From assembly GCA_946533395.1 (NCBI GenBank), contig CAMNBU010000053.1:1-9840 (forward strand): DNA of 9,840 nucleotides, given 5' to 3'. The position numbers and the translations under genes were made by a program. Below the pieces are notes generated by a model. That model was not told where the DNA came from. It searched no databases and saw only the letters and a program-made list of their open reading frames with translations. The DNA is from UBA4292 sp002395865 (GTDB taxonomy: Bacteria > Bacillota > Clostridia > Lachnospirales > Lachnospiraceae). This document shows positions 4,369 to 9,840 of the stretch, piece by piece (positions within the stretch are counted from its first letter, which is position 1; every line of letters starts with the position of its first letter).

Positions 4369-7197
4369 TTACTTCTCATCCTTGCCCGAGGCCTTCAGCT
4401 GGCTCTTGAGCTTGATGATCTTGTACACAAATATCTCCGTCACGATAAGGAAGAGGAAGCCGAGCACGGCGATGATGATCCAGAGGATTATATTGCTGTT
4501 GCCCTCGGAGTTGTCGGTCCCGGTATCTTCCGTGCTGTCTGACTTATCTGTCTTATCGGACTTATCGGTCTTGTTCCCTGATGCCTTAGTCTCCTCACCG
4601 GTATTATCCGTAGACTTCTTCGTCTCCTTCTCATCCGACCTGTCAGGATCCTTTTCGGAGTCCTTATCGGGGTCGTAGGGCTTCGTCTCCTTCTCGTCAT
4701 CGCCGCCGTCCGCGGGGTTCTCCTCCTTCTTCTCGACGGTGATGCCGTTGCCGCTGCCGGTGCTTCCGATGATTATGCCCTCGTCAGAACCTGCAGTGAT
4801 GAATGCAGCGAGCCATGCCGCGGGAGCATTCCAGTTGATGGTGCACTCATTTACTGACCACGCCTCGATGTGATCCATGTAGCATTTTGCGGGGGCAATG
4901 GTGCCCTTCTTCCAGCCGCTGCCCTTCACCCAGGGATCCTGCATGCCCGAGTTCGGGCCGCCCACCATAACTCCCGAGGGTGCCAGAGGGAATGCGTCAT
5001 CGAGCAGCTTCGACCACCATCTGTGGTGGGGGTACATGGCCGTATGTGTGCCATAGCCGGTGATGTACGAGTAATCCATGGGGTTGCGTCCTAAGATGTA
5101 ATCCATAGCGGAAACCACGCCGTCGAAATACTCCCCATTCTTATCGGCCATCGCCGCGTACGCGATCACGATCGCATTGTCCGTGACGAATGAGTTCGAG
5201 CCCCATACGTAGCCCTTGTCCGGGTCGTTGTAGGAGATGGTGGACGGCTCGTAGGGCTGTCCGTAGCCCTGCGCAGCCTCGATCTTCATGAACTTATCCG
5301 CAGCCTTCTTTATGTTGTCCACTGCCTCATCATAGTCCGCGTCCGTAAATGAATCGCTGTTCAGATACACGCTCAGCGTACCCATGGTCGAGGTGTGACC
5401 CCAGTCGAATGCTCCGCAGGCTCCCACGCTCTCACCGCCGTCAAGGCTCGTGAGCACCTCCATAAAATGCTCAGAATCCTTCATATCCGACAGATAGCTC
5501 TTATCCCCTGTGGTGATATAGAGCTCGCACGCCGCCCAGTAGAACTCGTCAGTCGCGTCATCGTCGCCGTAGGCACCGCCGCCGCCCGCGCTCTCCAAAG
5601 GAGCGTAAAGCGCGGGATTTGCCTTGGCCGCCTCGTAGGTGCGCCGGGCCACATCCAGACACTCATCCGCGAAATCATCGTCAATGCCCTTCCAAAGCCT
5701 TGCTGCCTGTGCCGCGCAGGCGGATACATTCAGTGTTGCCGCGGTCGAAGGAGGCATGAGCACGCGCTTCTGATCGTCATTCGCGGGTTCCACCGCCAGA
5801 CCCGTCCACTTCTCGTCGTGGACCTTATGGTAAGCCATGTCCTTATTCGCGCCGTCCTTTACGAGCATGGTGAACATCCACTCCATCTCGTATCTGGCCT
5901 CGTCCAGAAGGTCGGGGCAGCCGTTGTTGTTCTCGGGCAGGTTCATTGTTCCGTCCGCGAATGCGTCCGAATATCCCTGTGCTACACTTACCTCGTAGAG
6001 GTTCTGCAGAAGCCACAGCGATACGCCGCCGTTTACCACATATTTGCCGTGATCTCCCGCGTCATACCAGCCGCCCGTCACATCCTGGGAGCCTGATGTG
6101 GCGCTCACATTATTCCAGTCGGTCACGATGGCGGCATTATCATTTGCATGTCCCGCCGCACGTGCGAGGCTTTCTGCCCCGTTTGATGTAATATACTTAC
6201 TTTCTATCTTTATTCCGGAGCGGTTCTGATAGAAATAGTTGAGCGCGTCGTATAAAAGCGCTGAATATGCCTTCGCATTTTCTATCTCAAAATCGCGCGA
6301 GGTGGCGCCGTTTGACGCCTCGATGTGGTACTTGCCCGCCTTCGTCACTTCCGAAAAATCGAGCTCGTGCACATCGTCGCCCGAGGCCTCGTCGTAGCCC
6401 TTCGGTGTGGACTTGCCCTCGTATACCACCTTGCCGTTCTCGTCGATCACCTCGAAATCTATGCCGTTCGTATCGGAGCACAGAAGTGTGGCCTTCTTCG
6501 CGGTGTCGGAGAAATAACCAAGCTGGTTCGTGAGCACGCCGCTCCTCTTCCATGCGGGCTCCTTCACATAGTCATTTTCATCGCTCGTGAGATCGATCAG
6601 GGACATATTGTCGAAGGTGATCACGGTACCTGCGGGGAAGCAGCCGCCGGGTGTGTACTGTCCGTCACCTCCCAAATGGAAGGCCCACTCAGCCACTTCC
6701 ATGCTCTGTCCCGCGGTAAATGTAAGATCCACAACCTTCGTCTGGTTCGCGTTTATCCACAGCGGGTCCCAGTGCGAATCGAGGTCGTAGCCGTTGGACA
6801 TATTGTGCCAGATCTCGATCTTGCCGTCGAGATTACCGATCTTCGTGTAATACTTGCCCGAATTCGACGCGGTGATCTCGTAGTGCACCTTGTACTGGTG
6901 TCCCGCGACGATCTTCAGCCCTCTGTGCCTGAACTGGCAGTCCCAGCGGTCCTCGCCGCCTCTTGACGCTCCGCCCGGGTTGATGATGGTTATGTAGTAC
7001 TTGCCGTCCTTTAACTCGAACTCCATCTCGGCAGGCTCCGACTCCACTATATGCCAGGGAAGTCCGACGCCGTCGTCGAAATCTGTCTGTCCGAGCTGCT
7101 CGCCCGCCTGCGTATTCACAGACGCTATCGGTCCGAATGCCAGAAGCCCCGCAAGCGCTGCGGTCATCACTTTTCTGAAAATGCTTTTTCTTTTCAT
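4369..7197 (-). CDS. Secreted, membrane-anchored GH9 endoglucanase (cellulase)
   Basis: A 942-residue enzyme expected to cleave beta-1,4-glucan outside the cell. From the ATG at 7195-7197: signal peptide 1-31 (MKRKSIFRK, cleavage after NTQA); a CBM4/9-like jelly-roll domain ~32-202, ending FDNMSLIDL; an Ig-like cellulase N-terminal domain ~219-305 (VLTNQLGYF); the GH9 (alpha/alpha)6 catalytic domain ~310-800; a Lys/Asp/Ser/Thr linker ~820-900; a membrane helix ~902-928; and a basic tail. Catalytic features are WYDAGDHGKYVV with Asp379 and Asp382, the His signature ending YPHHR (~722-726), and YMDHIEAWSVNECTINWNA with Asp775 and general acid Glu784, which fits the second GH9 signature completely. 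In the first signature a His stands where Asn/Lys/Arg is usual. This start is preferred over the GTG at 7221 because GAGG stands 8 nt before it and it forms an ATGA overlap with rdgB. There is no dockerin or LPxTG motif, so the enzyme is held by its own membrane helix. Confidence 0.96.
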   Translation of the reverse strand: MKRKSIFRKVMTAALAGLLAFGPIASVNTQAGEQLGQTDFDDGVGLPWHIVESEPAEMEFELKDGKYYITIINPGGASRGGEDRWDCQFRHRGLKIVAGHQYKVHYEITASNSGKYYTKIGNLDGKIEIWHNMSNGYDLDSHWDPLWINANQTKVVDLTFTAGQSMEVAEWAFHLGGDGQYTPGGCFPAGTVITFDNMSLIDLTSDENDYVKEPAWKRSGVLTNQLGYFSDTAKKATLLCSDTNGIDFEVIDENGKVVYEGKSTPKGYDEASGDDVHELDFSEVTKAGKYHIEASNGATSRDFEIENAKAYSALLYDALNYFYQNRSGIKIESKYITSNGAESLARAAGHANDNAAIVTDWNNVSATSGSQDVTGGWYDAGDHGKYVVNGGVSLWLLQNLYEVSVAQGYSDAFADGTMNLPENNNGCPDLLDEARYEMEWMFTMLVKDGANKDMAYHKVHDEKWTGLAVEPANDDQKRVLMPPSTAATLNVSACAAQAARLWKGIDDDFADECLDVARRTYEAAKANPALYAPLESAGGGGAYGDDDATDEFYWAACELYITTGDKSYLSDMKDSEHFMEVLTSLDGGESVGACGAFDWGHTSTMGTLSVYLNSDSFTDADYDEAVDNIKKAADKFMKIEAAQGYGQPYEPSTISYNDPDKGYVWGSNSFVTDNAIVIAYAAMADKNGEYFDGVVSAMDYILGRNPMDYSYITGYGTHTAMYPHHRWWSKLLDDAFPLAPSGVMVGGPNSGMQDPWVKGSGWKKGTIAPAKCYMDHIEAWSVNECTINWNAPAAWLAAFITAGSDEGIIIGSTGSGNGITVEKKEENPADGGDDEKETKPYDPDKDSEKDPDRSDEKETKKSTDNTGEETKASGNKTDKSDKTDKSDSTEDTGTDNSEGNSNIILWIIIAVLGFLFLIVTEIFVYKIIKLKSQLKASGKDEK

Positions 7198-7784
7198 ATC
7201 ATTGTCCTCAACAGTGCGCACATTGCCCTAAGAGCCTTTCCCCTGTGGCTTATCTCGTTCTTCTCCTCGGGGGTGAGCTGGGCGCTGGTCATGCCGTACT
7301 CCGGCAGGTACATGATCGGATCGAAGCCGAAGCCGTTCTCACCGGCAGGAACATAGGCGATCCTTCCCTCCATCCTGCCCTCGGTCGTCACCACATTACC
7401 ATCCGGAAAGCATGCCGCGATGGAGCACACGAACCTCGCGCTTCTCTCCTCGCCCCTGGCATCCTTTAACCTCTCGATGATATTTGCATTCTTGATATCG
7501 TAAGAGGTGTGCTCCCCCATATATCTGGCAGAGTAGATGCCCGGCTCTCCTCCGATGTAGTCCACCACGAGGCCCGAGTCATCCGCGAGCACTATCGCGT
7601 CCGTATAGGGGCGCAGCGCCTTTGCCTTAATTATGGCATTCTCCTCGAATGTAGTGCCGTTCTCATCGATATCGATGTGTATCCCCTCTTCCTTCAGGGA
7701 ATGTATCTCCACGGGCAGATCCTCCATGATCTGGCGTATCTCCCGCATCTTTCCTTCATTGGTCGTAGCAAAAAGTATCTTCAT
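7194..7784 (-). CDS. rdgB: Non-canonical purine NTP pyrophosphatase, RdgB/HAM1 family
   Basis: A 196-residue cytoplasmic enzyme that hydrolyses (d)ITP, XTP and related deaminated purine nucleotides to monophosphates plus pyrophosphate, keeping them out of DNA and RNA. The length is typical. Family motifs are the N-terminal ATTNEGKMREI nucleotide-binding loop (6-16), TFEENAIIKA (45-54), LADDSGL with the catalytic Asp pair (66-72), PGIYSARY (81-88), GENGFGFDPIMYLP (148-161) and the C-terminal SHRGKALRAM (179-188). The ATG at 7782-7784 comes 7 nt after the methyltransferase stop, with TAAGGCGG just upstream. Its TGA overlaps the cellulase start as ATGA. Linkage of this enzyme to a methyltransferase or other housekeeping gene is ordinary; direct translational coupling to a secreted cellulase is not. 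Confidence 0.97.
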   Translation of the reverse strand: MKILFATTNEGKMREIRQIMEDLPVEIHSLKEEGIHIDIDENGTTFEENAIIKAKALRPYTDAIVLADDSGLVVDYIGGEPGIYSARYMGEHTSYDIKNANIIERLKDARGEERSARFVCSIAACFPDGNVVTTEGRMEGRIAYVPAGENGFGFDPIMYLPEYGMTSAQLTPEEKNEISHRGKALRAMCALLRTMI

Positions 7785-7791
7785 AACCGCC

Positions 7792-8937
7792 TTATCCCTT
7801 CGTCACCGGCCTGCTGCCCGAGAACTGGTAAAAATCAGTCTTGAGCATGCCGTTGTACACCTTTCTCTTCCTGTCGGCCTTCCTGCCCATCAGCTCCTCT
7901 GTCCTTTCAAGGGGTGAAATGACATAGCACGACCACGTCGGAAGCCGCTTCATCCTCTCGCAAAAGCCTGCCCATATCGCCTCCGCCTTCGGTATATCCT
8001 CAAGTCTCGCGCCGTAGGGCGGATTGGTGATCACGAAGCCGTAATCTCCCGCAGGGGCAAATTCCTGCGCGGGAGCGCACTTGAAGCTTATCTTATCGTC
8101 CACTCCCGCGAGCTGCGCGTTCTTCTTCGCGATGGAGAGTACCTCCTTATCTATGTCGGAGGCGTATATCTTTAGCTTTCTGTCGCGTTTTTCTTTCTCT
8201 GTGGCCTCATTTACCGCCTGATACCAGTACTTTCTGCCACAGATATTCTTCCACTTCTCCGCGGTAAATTCCCTGCCTATCCCCGGAGCGATGTCCAACG
8301 CCATGAGAGCCGCCTCTATCGCAAATGTGCCGCTGCCGCAGAAGGGATCCGCAAGCACCCTGTCGTGATGGTAGGGCGTGAGCATGATTAGAGCCGACGC
8401 GAGCGTCTCCTCTATGGGAGCCTTCGTGGTCAGCTGTCTGTACCCCCTCTTGTGAAGCGACTCGCCGGAGGAGTCTATCCCCACCGACATCACATCTTTA
8501 TTAAGGAAAACTCTGATCGGATACTCTGCCCCCGTCTCGGGAAGGCTGTTTAAGCCGTACGCGCTGCACAGCTTGTCGGCTATCGCCTTCTTCATGACCG
8601 ACTGGATGGTCACGGTTGCGGTGAGCTTGCTTTTGATGGATGAAGCCTTCTTCACCCACACCTTCGCATCCGCCGGCAGAAGCTCCTGCCAGTCGATCTT
8701 CCTCGTCTCGTTGTAGAGCGTATCGAAATCGGGCGCCGCAAATTCTTTGACATTGACCAGAACTCTCTCCGCTGTGCGAAGAAACATATTTGAACGGCTT
8801 ATGGCGGCTTCATCGCCCGTGTATGTGACACGGCCGTCCTCCACCTTCACTATCCCGTATCCGAGATCGCTTATCTCCCTCTTCAGAACCGCCTCGAGCC
8901 CGAAATGGCACGGCGCGCTAAGCAAAAAGCTGCTCAT
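7792..8937 (-). CDS. rlmL: THUMP-domain class I SAM-dependent rRNA methyltransferase (RlmL/YpsC-like)
   Basis: A 381-residue cytoplasmic enzyme expected to methylate a guanine N2 in 23S rRNA; E. coli RlmL modifies G2445. From the ATG at 8935-8937: ferredoxin-like N-terminus (FGLEAVLKREI), THUMP RNA-binding domain ~50-150, the LHKRGYRQLTTKAPIEETLASAL linker typical of this group, then a Rossmann methyltransferase. SAM motif I is ADPFCGSGTFAIEAA (~196-210), an acidic strand YASDID follows (~258-263), and the catalytic motif is NPPYG (~305-309). It is a single-module protein without the RlmK half of the E. coli fusion, as in Firmicutes YpsC. ATGs at 8955 and 8961 are in frame but lack a ribosome binding site, whereas GGAGGGGGA abuts the ATG at 8937, and the family starts at this point. 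It is the first gene of the operon with rdgB and the cellulase. The symbol is by family; the exact target base is unproven. Confidence 0.9.
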   Translation of the reverse strand: MSSFLLSAPCHFGLEAVLKREISDLGYGIVKVEDGRVTYTGDEAAISRSNMFLRTAERVLVNVKEFAAPDFDTLYNETRKIDWQELLPADAKVWVKKASSIKSKLTATVTIQSVMKKAIADKLCSAYGLNSLPETGAEYPIRVFLNKDVMSVGIDSSGESLHKRGYRQLTTKAPIEETLASALIMLTPYHHDRVLADPFCGSGTFAIEAALMALDIAPGIGREFTAEKWKNICGRKYWYQAVNEATEKEKRDRKLKIYASDIDKEVLSIAKKNAQLAGVDDKISFKCAPAQEFAPAGDYGFVITNPPYGARLEDIPKAEAIWAGFCERMKRLPTWSCYVISPLERTEELMGRKADRKRKVYNGMLKTDFYQFSGSRPVTKG

Positions 8938-8989
8938 TCCCCCTCCAACTGTCATGATCACACTGTTGTCGTAACTGTTCTTCTTCGAT

Positions 8990-9023
8990 AAACAAAAGAC
9001 CGGAAATCGTTTGATTTCCGGTC
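8990..9023 (-). terminator. Intrinsic terminator of the tRNA operon
   Basis: On the minus strand GACCGGAAATC, loop AAAC, GATTTCCGGTC form a perfect 11-bp stem (8998-9023), followed by TTTTGTTTA. It starts 4 nt after the tRNA-Arg discriminator base. On the plus strand the stem is not followed by a T run, so it acts in the minus direction. It isolates the tRNA operon from the methyltransferase gene, whose own promoter should lie between 8938 and 8997. I found no convincing hexamer pair there. Confidence 0.9.
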
Positions 9024-9027
9024 AAAG

Positions 9028-9101
9028 CGTGTGCGAGAGGATTCGAACCCCCGACCTTCTGGTCCGTAGCCAGACGCTCTATCCAACTGAGCTACGCACA
9101 C
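9028..9101 (-). tRNA. tRNA-Arg (anticodon ACG)
   Basis: Full cloverleaf: a perfect 7-bp acceptor (GTGTGCG with CGCACAC), D arm GCTC/GAGC, anticodon stem TCTGG/CCAGA around loop CTACGGA, T arm GGGGG-TTCGAAT-CCTCT, discriminator G. The ACG wobble A is normally converted to inosine by TadA to read CGU, CGC and CGA. No CCA is encoded. It is the last gene of the tRNA operon. Confidence 0.97.
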
Positions 9102-9145
9102 GTATTATGCGAAGAATACTTCGCGGCTATGCTTCGAAAAGAAGA

Positions 9146-9231
9146 TGCCGGTAACCGGAATCGAACCGGTACGGACGATTAGGTCCGCAGGATTTTAAGT
9201 CCTGTGCGTCTACCAGTTCCGCCACACCGGC
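9146..9231 (-). tRNA. tRNA-Leu (anticodon TAA)
   Basis: 86 nt with the long variable arm of class II tRNAs. Acceptor GCCGGTG/TACCGGC, anticodon stem CAGGA/TCCTG around loop CTTAAAA, T loop TTCGATT, discriminator A as expected for leucine. It reads UUA and UUG. No CCA is encoded. Confidence 0.97.
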
Positions 9232-9244
9232 AAGACCTTCGAAA

Positions 9245-9317
9245 TGGGCCCTATAGGGCTCGAACCTATGACCCTCTGCTTGTAAGGCAGATGCTCTCCC
9301 AGCTGAGCTAAGAGCCC
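9245..9317 (-). tRNA. tRNA-Val (anticodon TAC)
   Basis: Acceptor GGGCTCT/AGGGCCC, D arm GCTC/GAGC, anticodon stem TCTGC/GCAGA around loop CTTACAA, T loop TTCGAGC, discriminator A. It reads GUA and, with wobble modification, other valine codons. No CCA is encoded. It is 13 nt from tRNA-Leu. Confidence 0.97.
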
Positions 9318-9361
9318 AAAGTATAGCTTATATTATTTTGTGCTGTCATATAACAGCTGAG

Positions 9362-9435
9362 TGGACCCTCGGGGACTCGAACCCAGGACCGACCGGTTAT
9401 GAGCCGGTTGCTCTAACCAACTGAGCTAAGGGTCC
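9362..9435 (-). tRNA. tRNA with CAT anticodon, probably tRNA-Ile2 (lysidine-modified)
   Basis: Acceptor GGACCCT/AGGGTCC, anticodon stem ACCGG/CCGGT around loop CTCATAA, discriminator A. A CAT anticodon means elongator Met or, after TilS adds lysidine, Ile2 reading AUA. The acceptor pairs C4-G69 and C5-G68, which TilS uses for recognition in E. coli, and the GGACCCTTAGCTC start are as in Firmicutes Ile2 rather than elongator Met. It is therefore called Ile2, by inference. The T stem CTGGG/CCCCG has a T-C mismatch at its second pair. Confidence 0.85.
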
Positions 9436-9445
9436 ATGACAAGCG

Positions 9446-9517
9446 TGACCCCAAGGGGATTCGGACCCCTGTTACCGCCGTGAAAGGGCGATGTCTTAAC
9501 CGCTTGACCATGGGGCC
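9446..9517 (-). tRNA. tRNA-Glu (anticodon TTC)
   Basis: Acceptor GGCCCCA/TGGGGTC with one G-T pair, anticodon stem TCGCC/GGCGG around loop CTTTCAC, T arm AGGGG/CCCCT, discriminator A. The T loop is TCCGAAT instead of the near-universal TTCGAAT, so position 55, normally pseudouridine, is C. Otherwise it is a normal tRNA-Glu, 10 nt from the next tRNA. Confidence 0.95.
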
Positions 9518-9625
9518 ATATATCATGGGACTTATCCAGTCCGATGACATGGCGTCGTTTCAATATACAGAAACGCAGGTAATGATACCCGGCCAATTTG
9601 TGAAGCGATCATCACGCTTCTTAAG
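9518..9625 (-). other. Long tRNA spacer between Asn and Glu with two hairpins
   Basis: This 108-nt spacer is longer than the others and has no credible ORF. It holds two perfect 6-bp inverted repeats: GAAGCG/CGCTTC around a 7-nt loop (9602-9620) and CGTTTC/GAAACG around an 8-nt loop (9556-9575). Neither is followed by a T run on the minus strand, so they look like processing or spacer hairpins rather than terminators. Confidence 0.5.
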
Positions 9626-9698
9626 CTCCCCGAGTAGGACTCGAACCTACGACAGCGCGGTTAACAGCCGCGTGCTCTACCGACTGAGCTATCGAGGA
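9626..9698 (-). tRNA. tRNA-Asn (anticodon GTT)
   Basis: Acceptor TCCTCGA/TCGGGGA (one T-G pair), D arm GCTC/GAGC, anticodon stem CGCGG/CCGCG around loop CTGTTAA, T loop TTCGAGT, discriminator G as expected for Asn. It reads AAU and AAC. No CCA is encoded. Confidence 0.97.
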
Positions 9699-9706
9699 AT
9701 AGCGCT

Positions 9707-9782
9707 GTTTGCGCAGCAAACGCGCGACGGCGACATTTTTGCGAAGCAAAAATGTTGTTCCCTACATGATTGCGAAGCAATC
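9707..9782 (-). repeat. Three related mini-hairpins in the Asp-Asn tRNA spacer
   Basis: Three perfect inverted repeats in a row, plus-strand notation: GTTTGC-GCA-GCAAAC (9707-9721); ACATTTTTGC-GAA-GCAAAAATGT (9733-9755, extendable by a G-T and a C-G pair to 9731-9757); and GATTGC-GAA-GCAATC (9768-9782). All share a TTGC-GNA-GCAA-type core with a three-base loop. The GCGAAGC core of the last two is known as an exceptionally stable mini-hairpin in DNA. They could be processing signals of the tRNA transcript or copies of a genome-wide short palindromic repeat. Confidence 0.6.
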
Positions 9783-9785
9783 GAG

Positions 9786-9840
9786 CGACCCGAATGGGAC
9801 TTGAACCCATGACCTCCGCCGTGACAGGGCGGCGCTCTAA
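9786..9840 (-). tRNA. tRNA-Asp (anticodon GTC), 5' part outside window
   Basis: The 3' 55 nt are present: anticodon stem CGCC/GGCG around loop CTGTCAC, T arm ATGGG-TTCAAGT-CCCAT, 3' acceptor strand TCGGGTC and discriminator G as expected for Asp. The D arm and 5' acceptor strand lie beyond the right edge. No CCA is encoded. It is the first visible gene of the operon in transcription order. Confidence 0.93.

Noticed and set aside
5395..6096. 233-codon plus-strand ORF inside the cellulase
   Set aside because: It lies wholly opposite the GH9 catalytic domain, whose motifs are intact. Long antisense frames are expected in GC-rich coding sequence.
6325..6966. 213-codon plus-strand ORF inside the cellulase
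   Set aside because: It is antisense to the CBM and Ig-like domains; its composition is that of a shadow frame.
8938..8997. Promoter of the methyltransferase operon (TTGTTT-16 nt-TACGAC)
   Set aside because: The -10 matches only half of the consensus, and the TTGTTT is part of the terminator tail. A promoter is expected here but not demonstrated.
9480..9812. 110-codon plus-strand ORF in the tRNA region
   Set aside because: It runs through tRNA-Glu, tRNA-Asn and part of tRNA-Asp; an artefact of the structured RNA genes.
1..9840. CRISPR array, transposase, phage or integration site at the tRNA genes
   Set aside because: No regularly spaced repeats, no transposase or integrase motif, and no duplicated tRNA 3' end (att site) were seen.

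Overview
The window reads as a chromosomal segment of a Gram-positive, Clostridia-type bacterium, most likely a fibre-degrading Lachnospiraceae or Ruminococcaceae relative. The reasons are a surface-anchored GH9 cellulase, GGAGG-type ribosome binding sites, tRNA genes without an encoded CCA end, a lipoprotein signal peptide, and an ECF sigma factor of the kind common in gut and rumen Firmicutes. This placement is inference. Every convincing gene lies on the minus strand, so transcription runs from right to left.

Right end (9840 to 8990): a tRNA operon. In transcription order it is Asp(GTC, cut by the window edge), Asn(GTT), Glu(TTC), a CAT-anticodon tRNA that looks like Ile2, Val(TAC), Leu(TAA) and Arg(ACG). 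It ends in an intrinsic terminator with an 11-bp stem. The longer tRNA spacers carry small perfect hairpins, including three very similar ones between Asp and Asn.

Middle right (8937 to 4310): a compact three-gene operon. A THUMP-type rRNA methyltransferase (RlmL/YpsC-like) is followed after 7 nt by the housecleaning nucleotide pyrophosphatase RdgB. RdgB overlaps a large secreted GH9 endoglucanase by ATGA. The cellulase has a signal peptide, a CBM-like domain, an Ig-like domain, the GH9 catalytic domain, an acidic linker and a C-terminal membrane anchor. A GC-rich terminator follows.

Middle left (4290 to 2240): a two-gene regulatory unit. An ECF-like promoter (TGTAAC, 16 nt, CGGA) precedes an ECF sigma factor. 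The sigma gene overlaps by 29 nt a membrane protein with a short basic cytoplasmic N-terminus, one membrane segment, a pro-region and an extracellular streptogrisin-like serine protease domain. The layout is that of a sigma/anti-sigma pair whose sensor domain is a protease. This is the most interesting element of the window.

Left end (2239 to 1): a 186-nt leader with possible RNA structure and a three-codon mini-ORF, then a 135-aa secreted protein of unknown family. It is joined by a TGATG stop/start to a 410-residue-class lipoprotein of unknown function. The module is repeated in tandem: a truncated second copy of the small gene is again joined by TGATG to a second lipoprotein that runs off the window. 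This left part is visibly more AT-rich than the cellulase operon and looks like accessory content. A working hypothesis is that the sigma factor/protease pair senses an envelope signal and that the secreted protein and lipoproteins downstream belong to the same response. Only gene order supports that.
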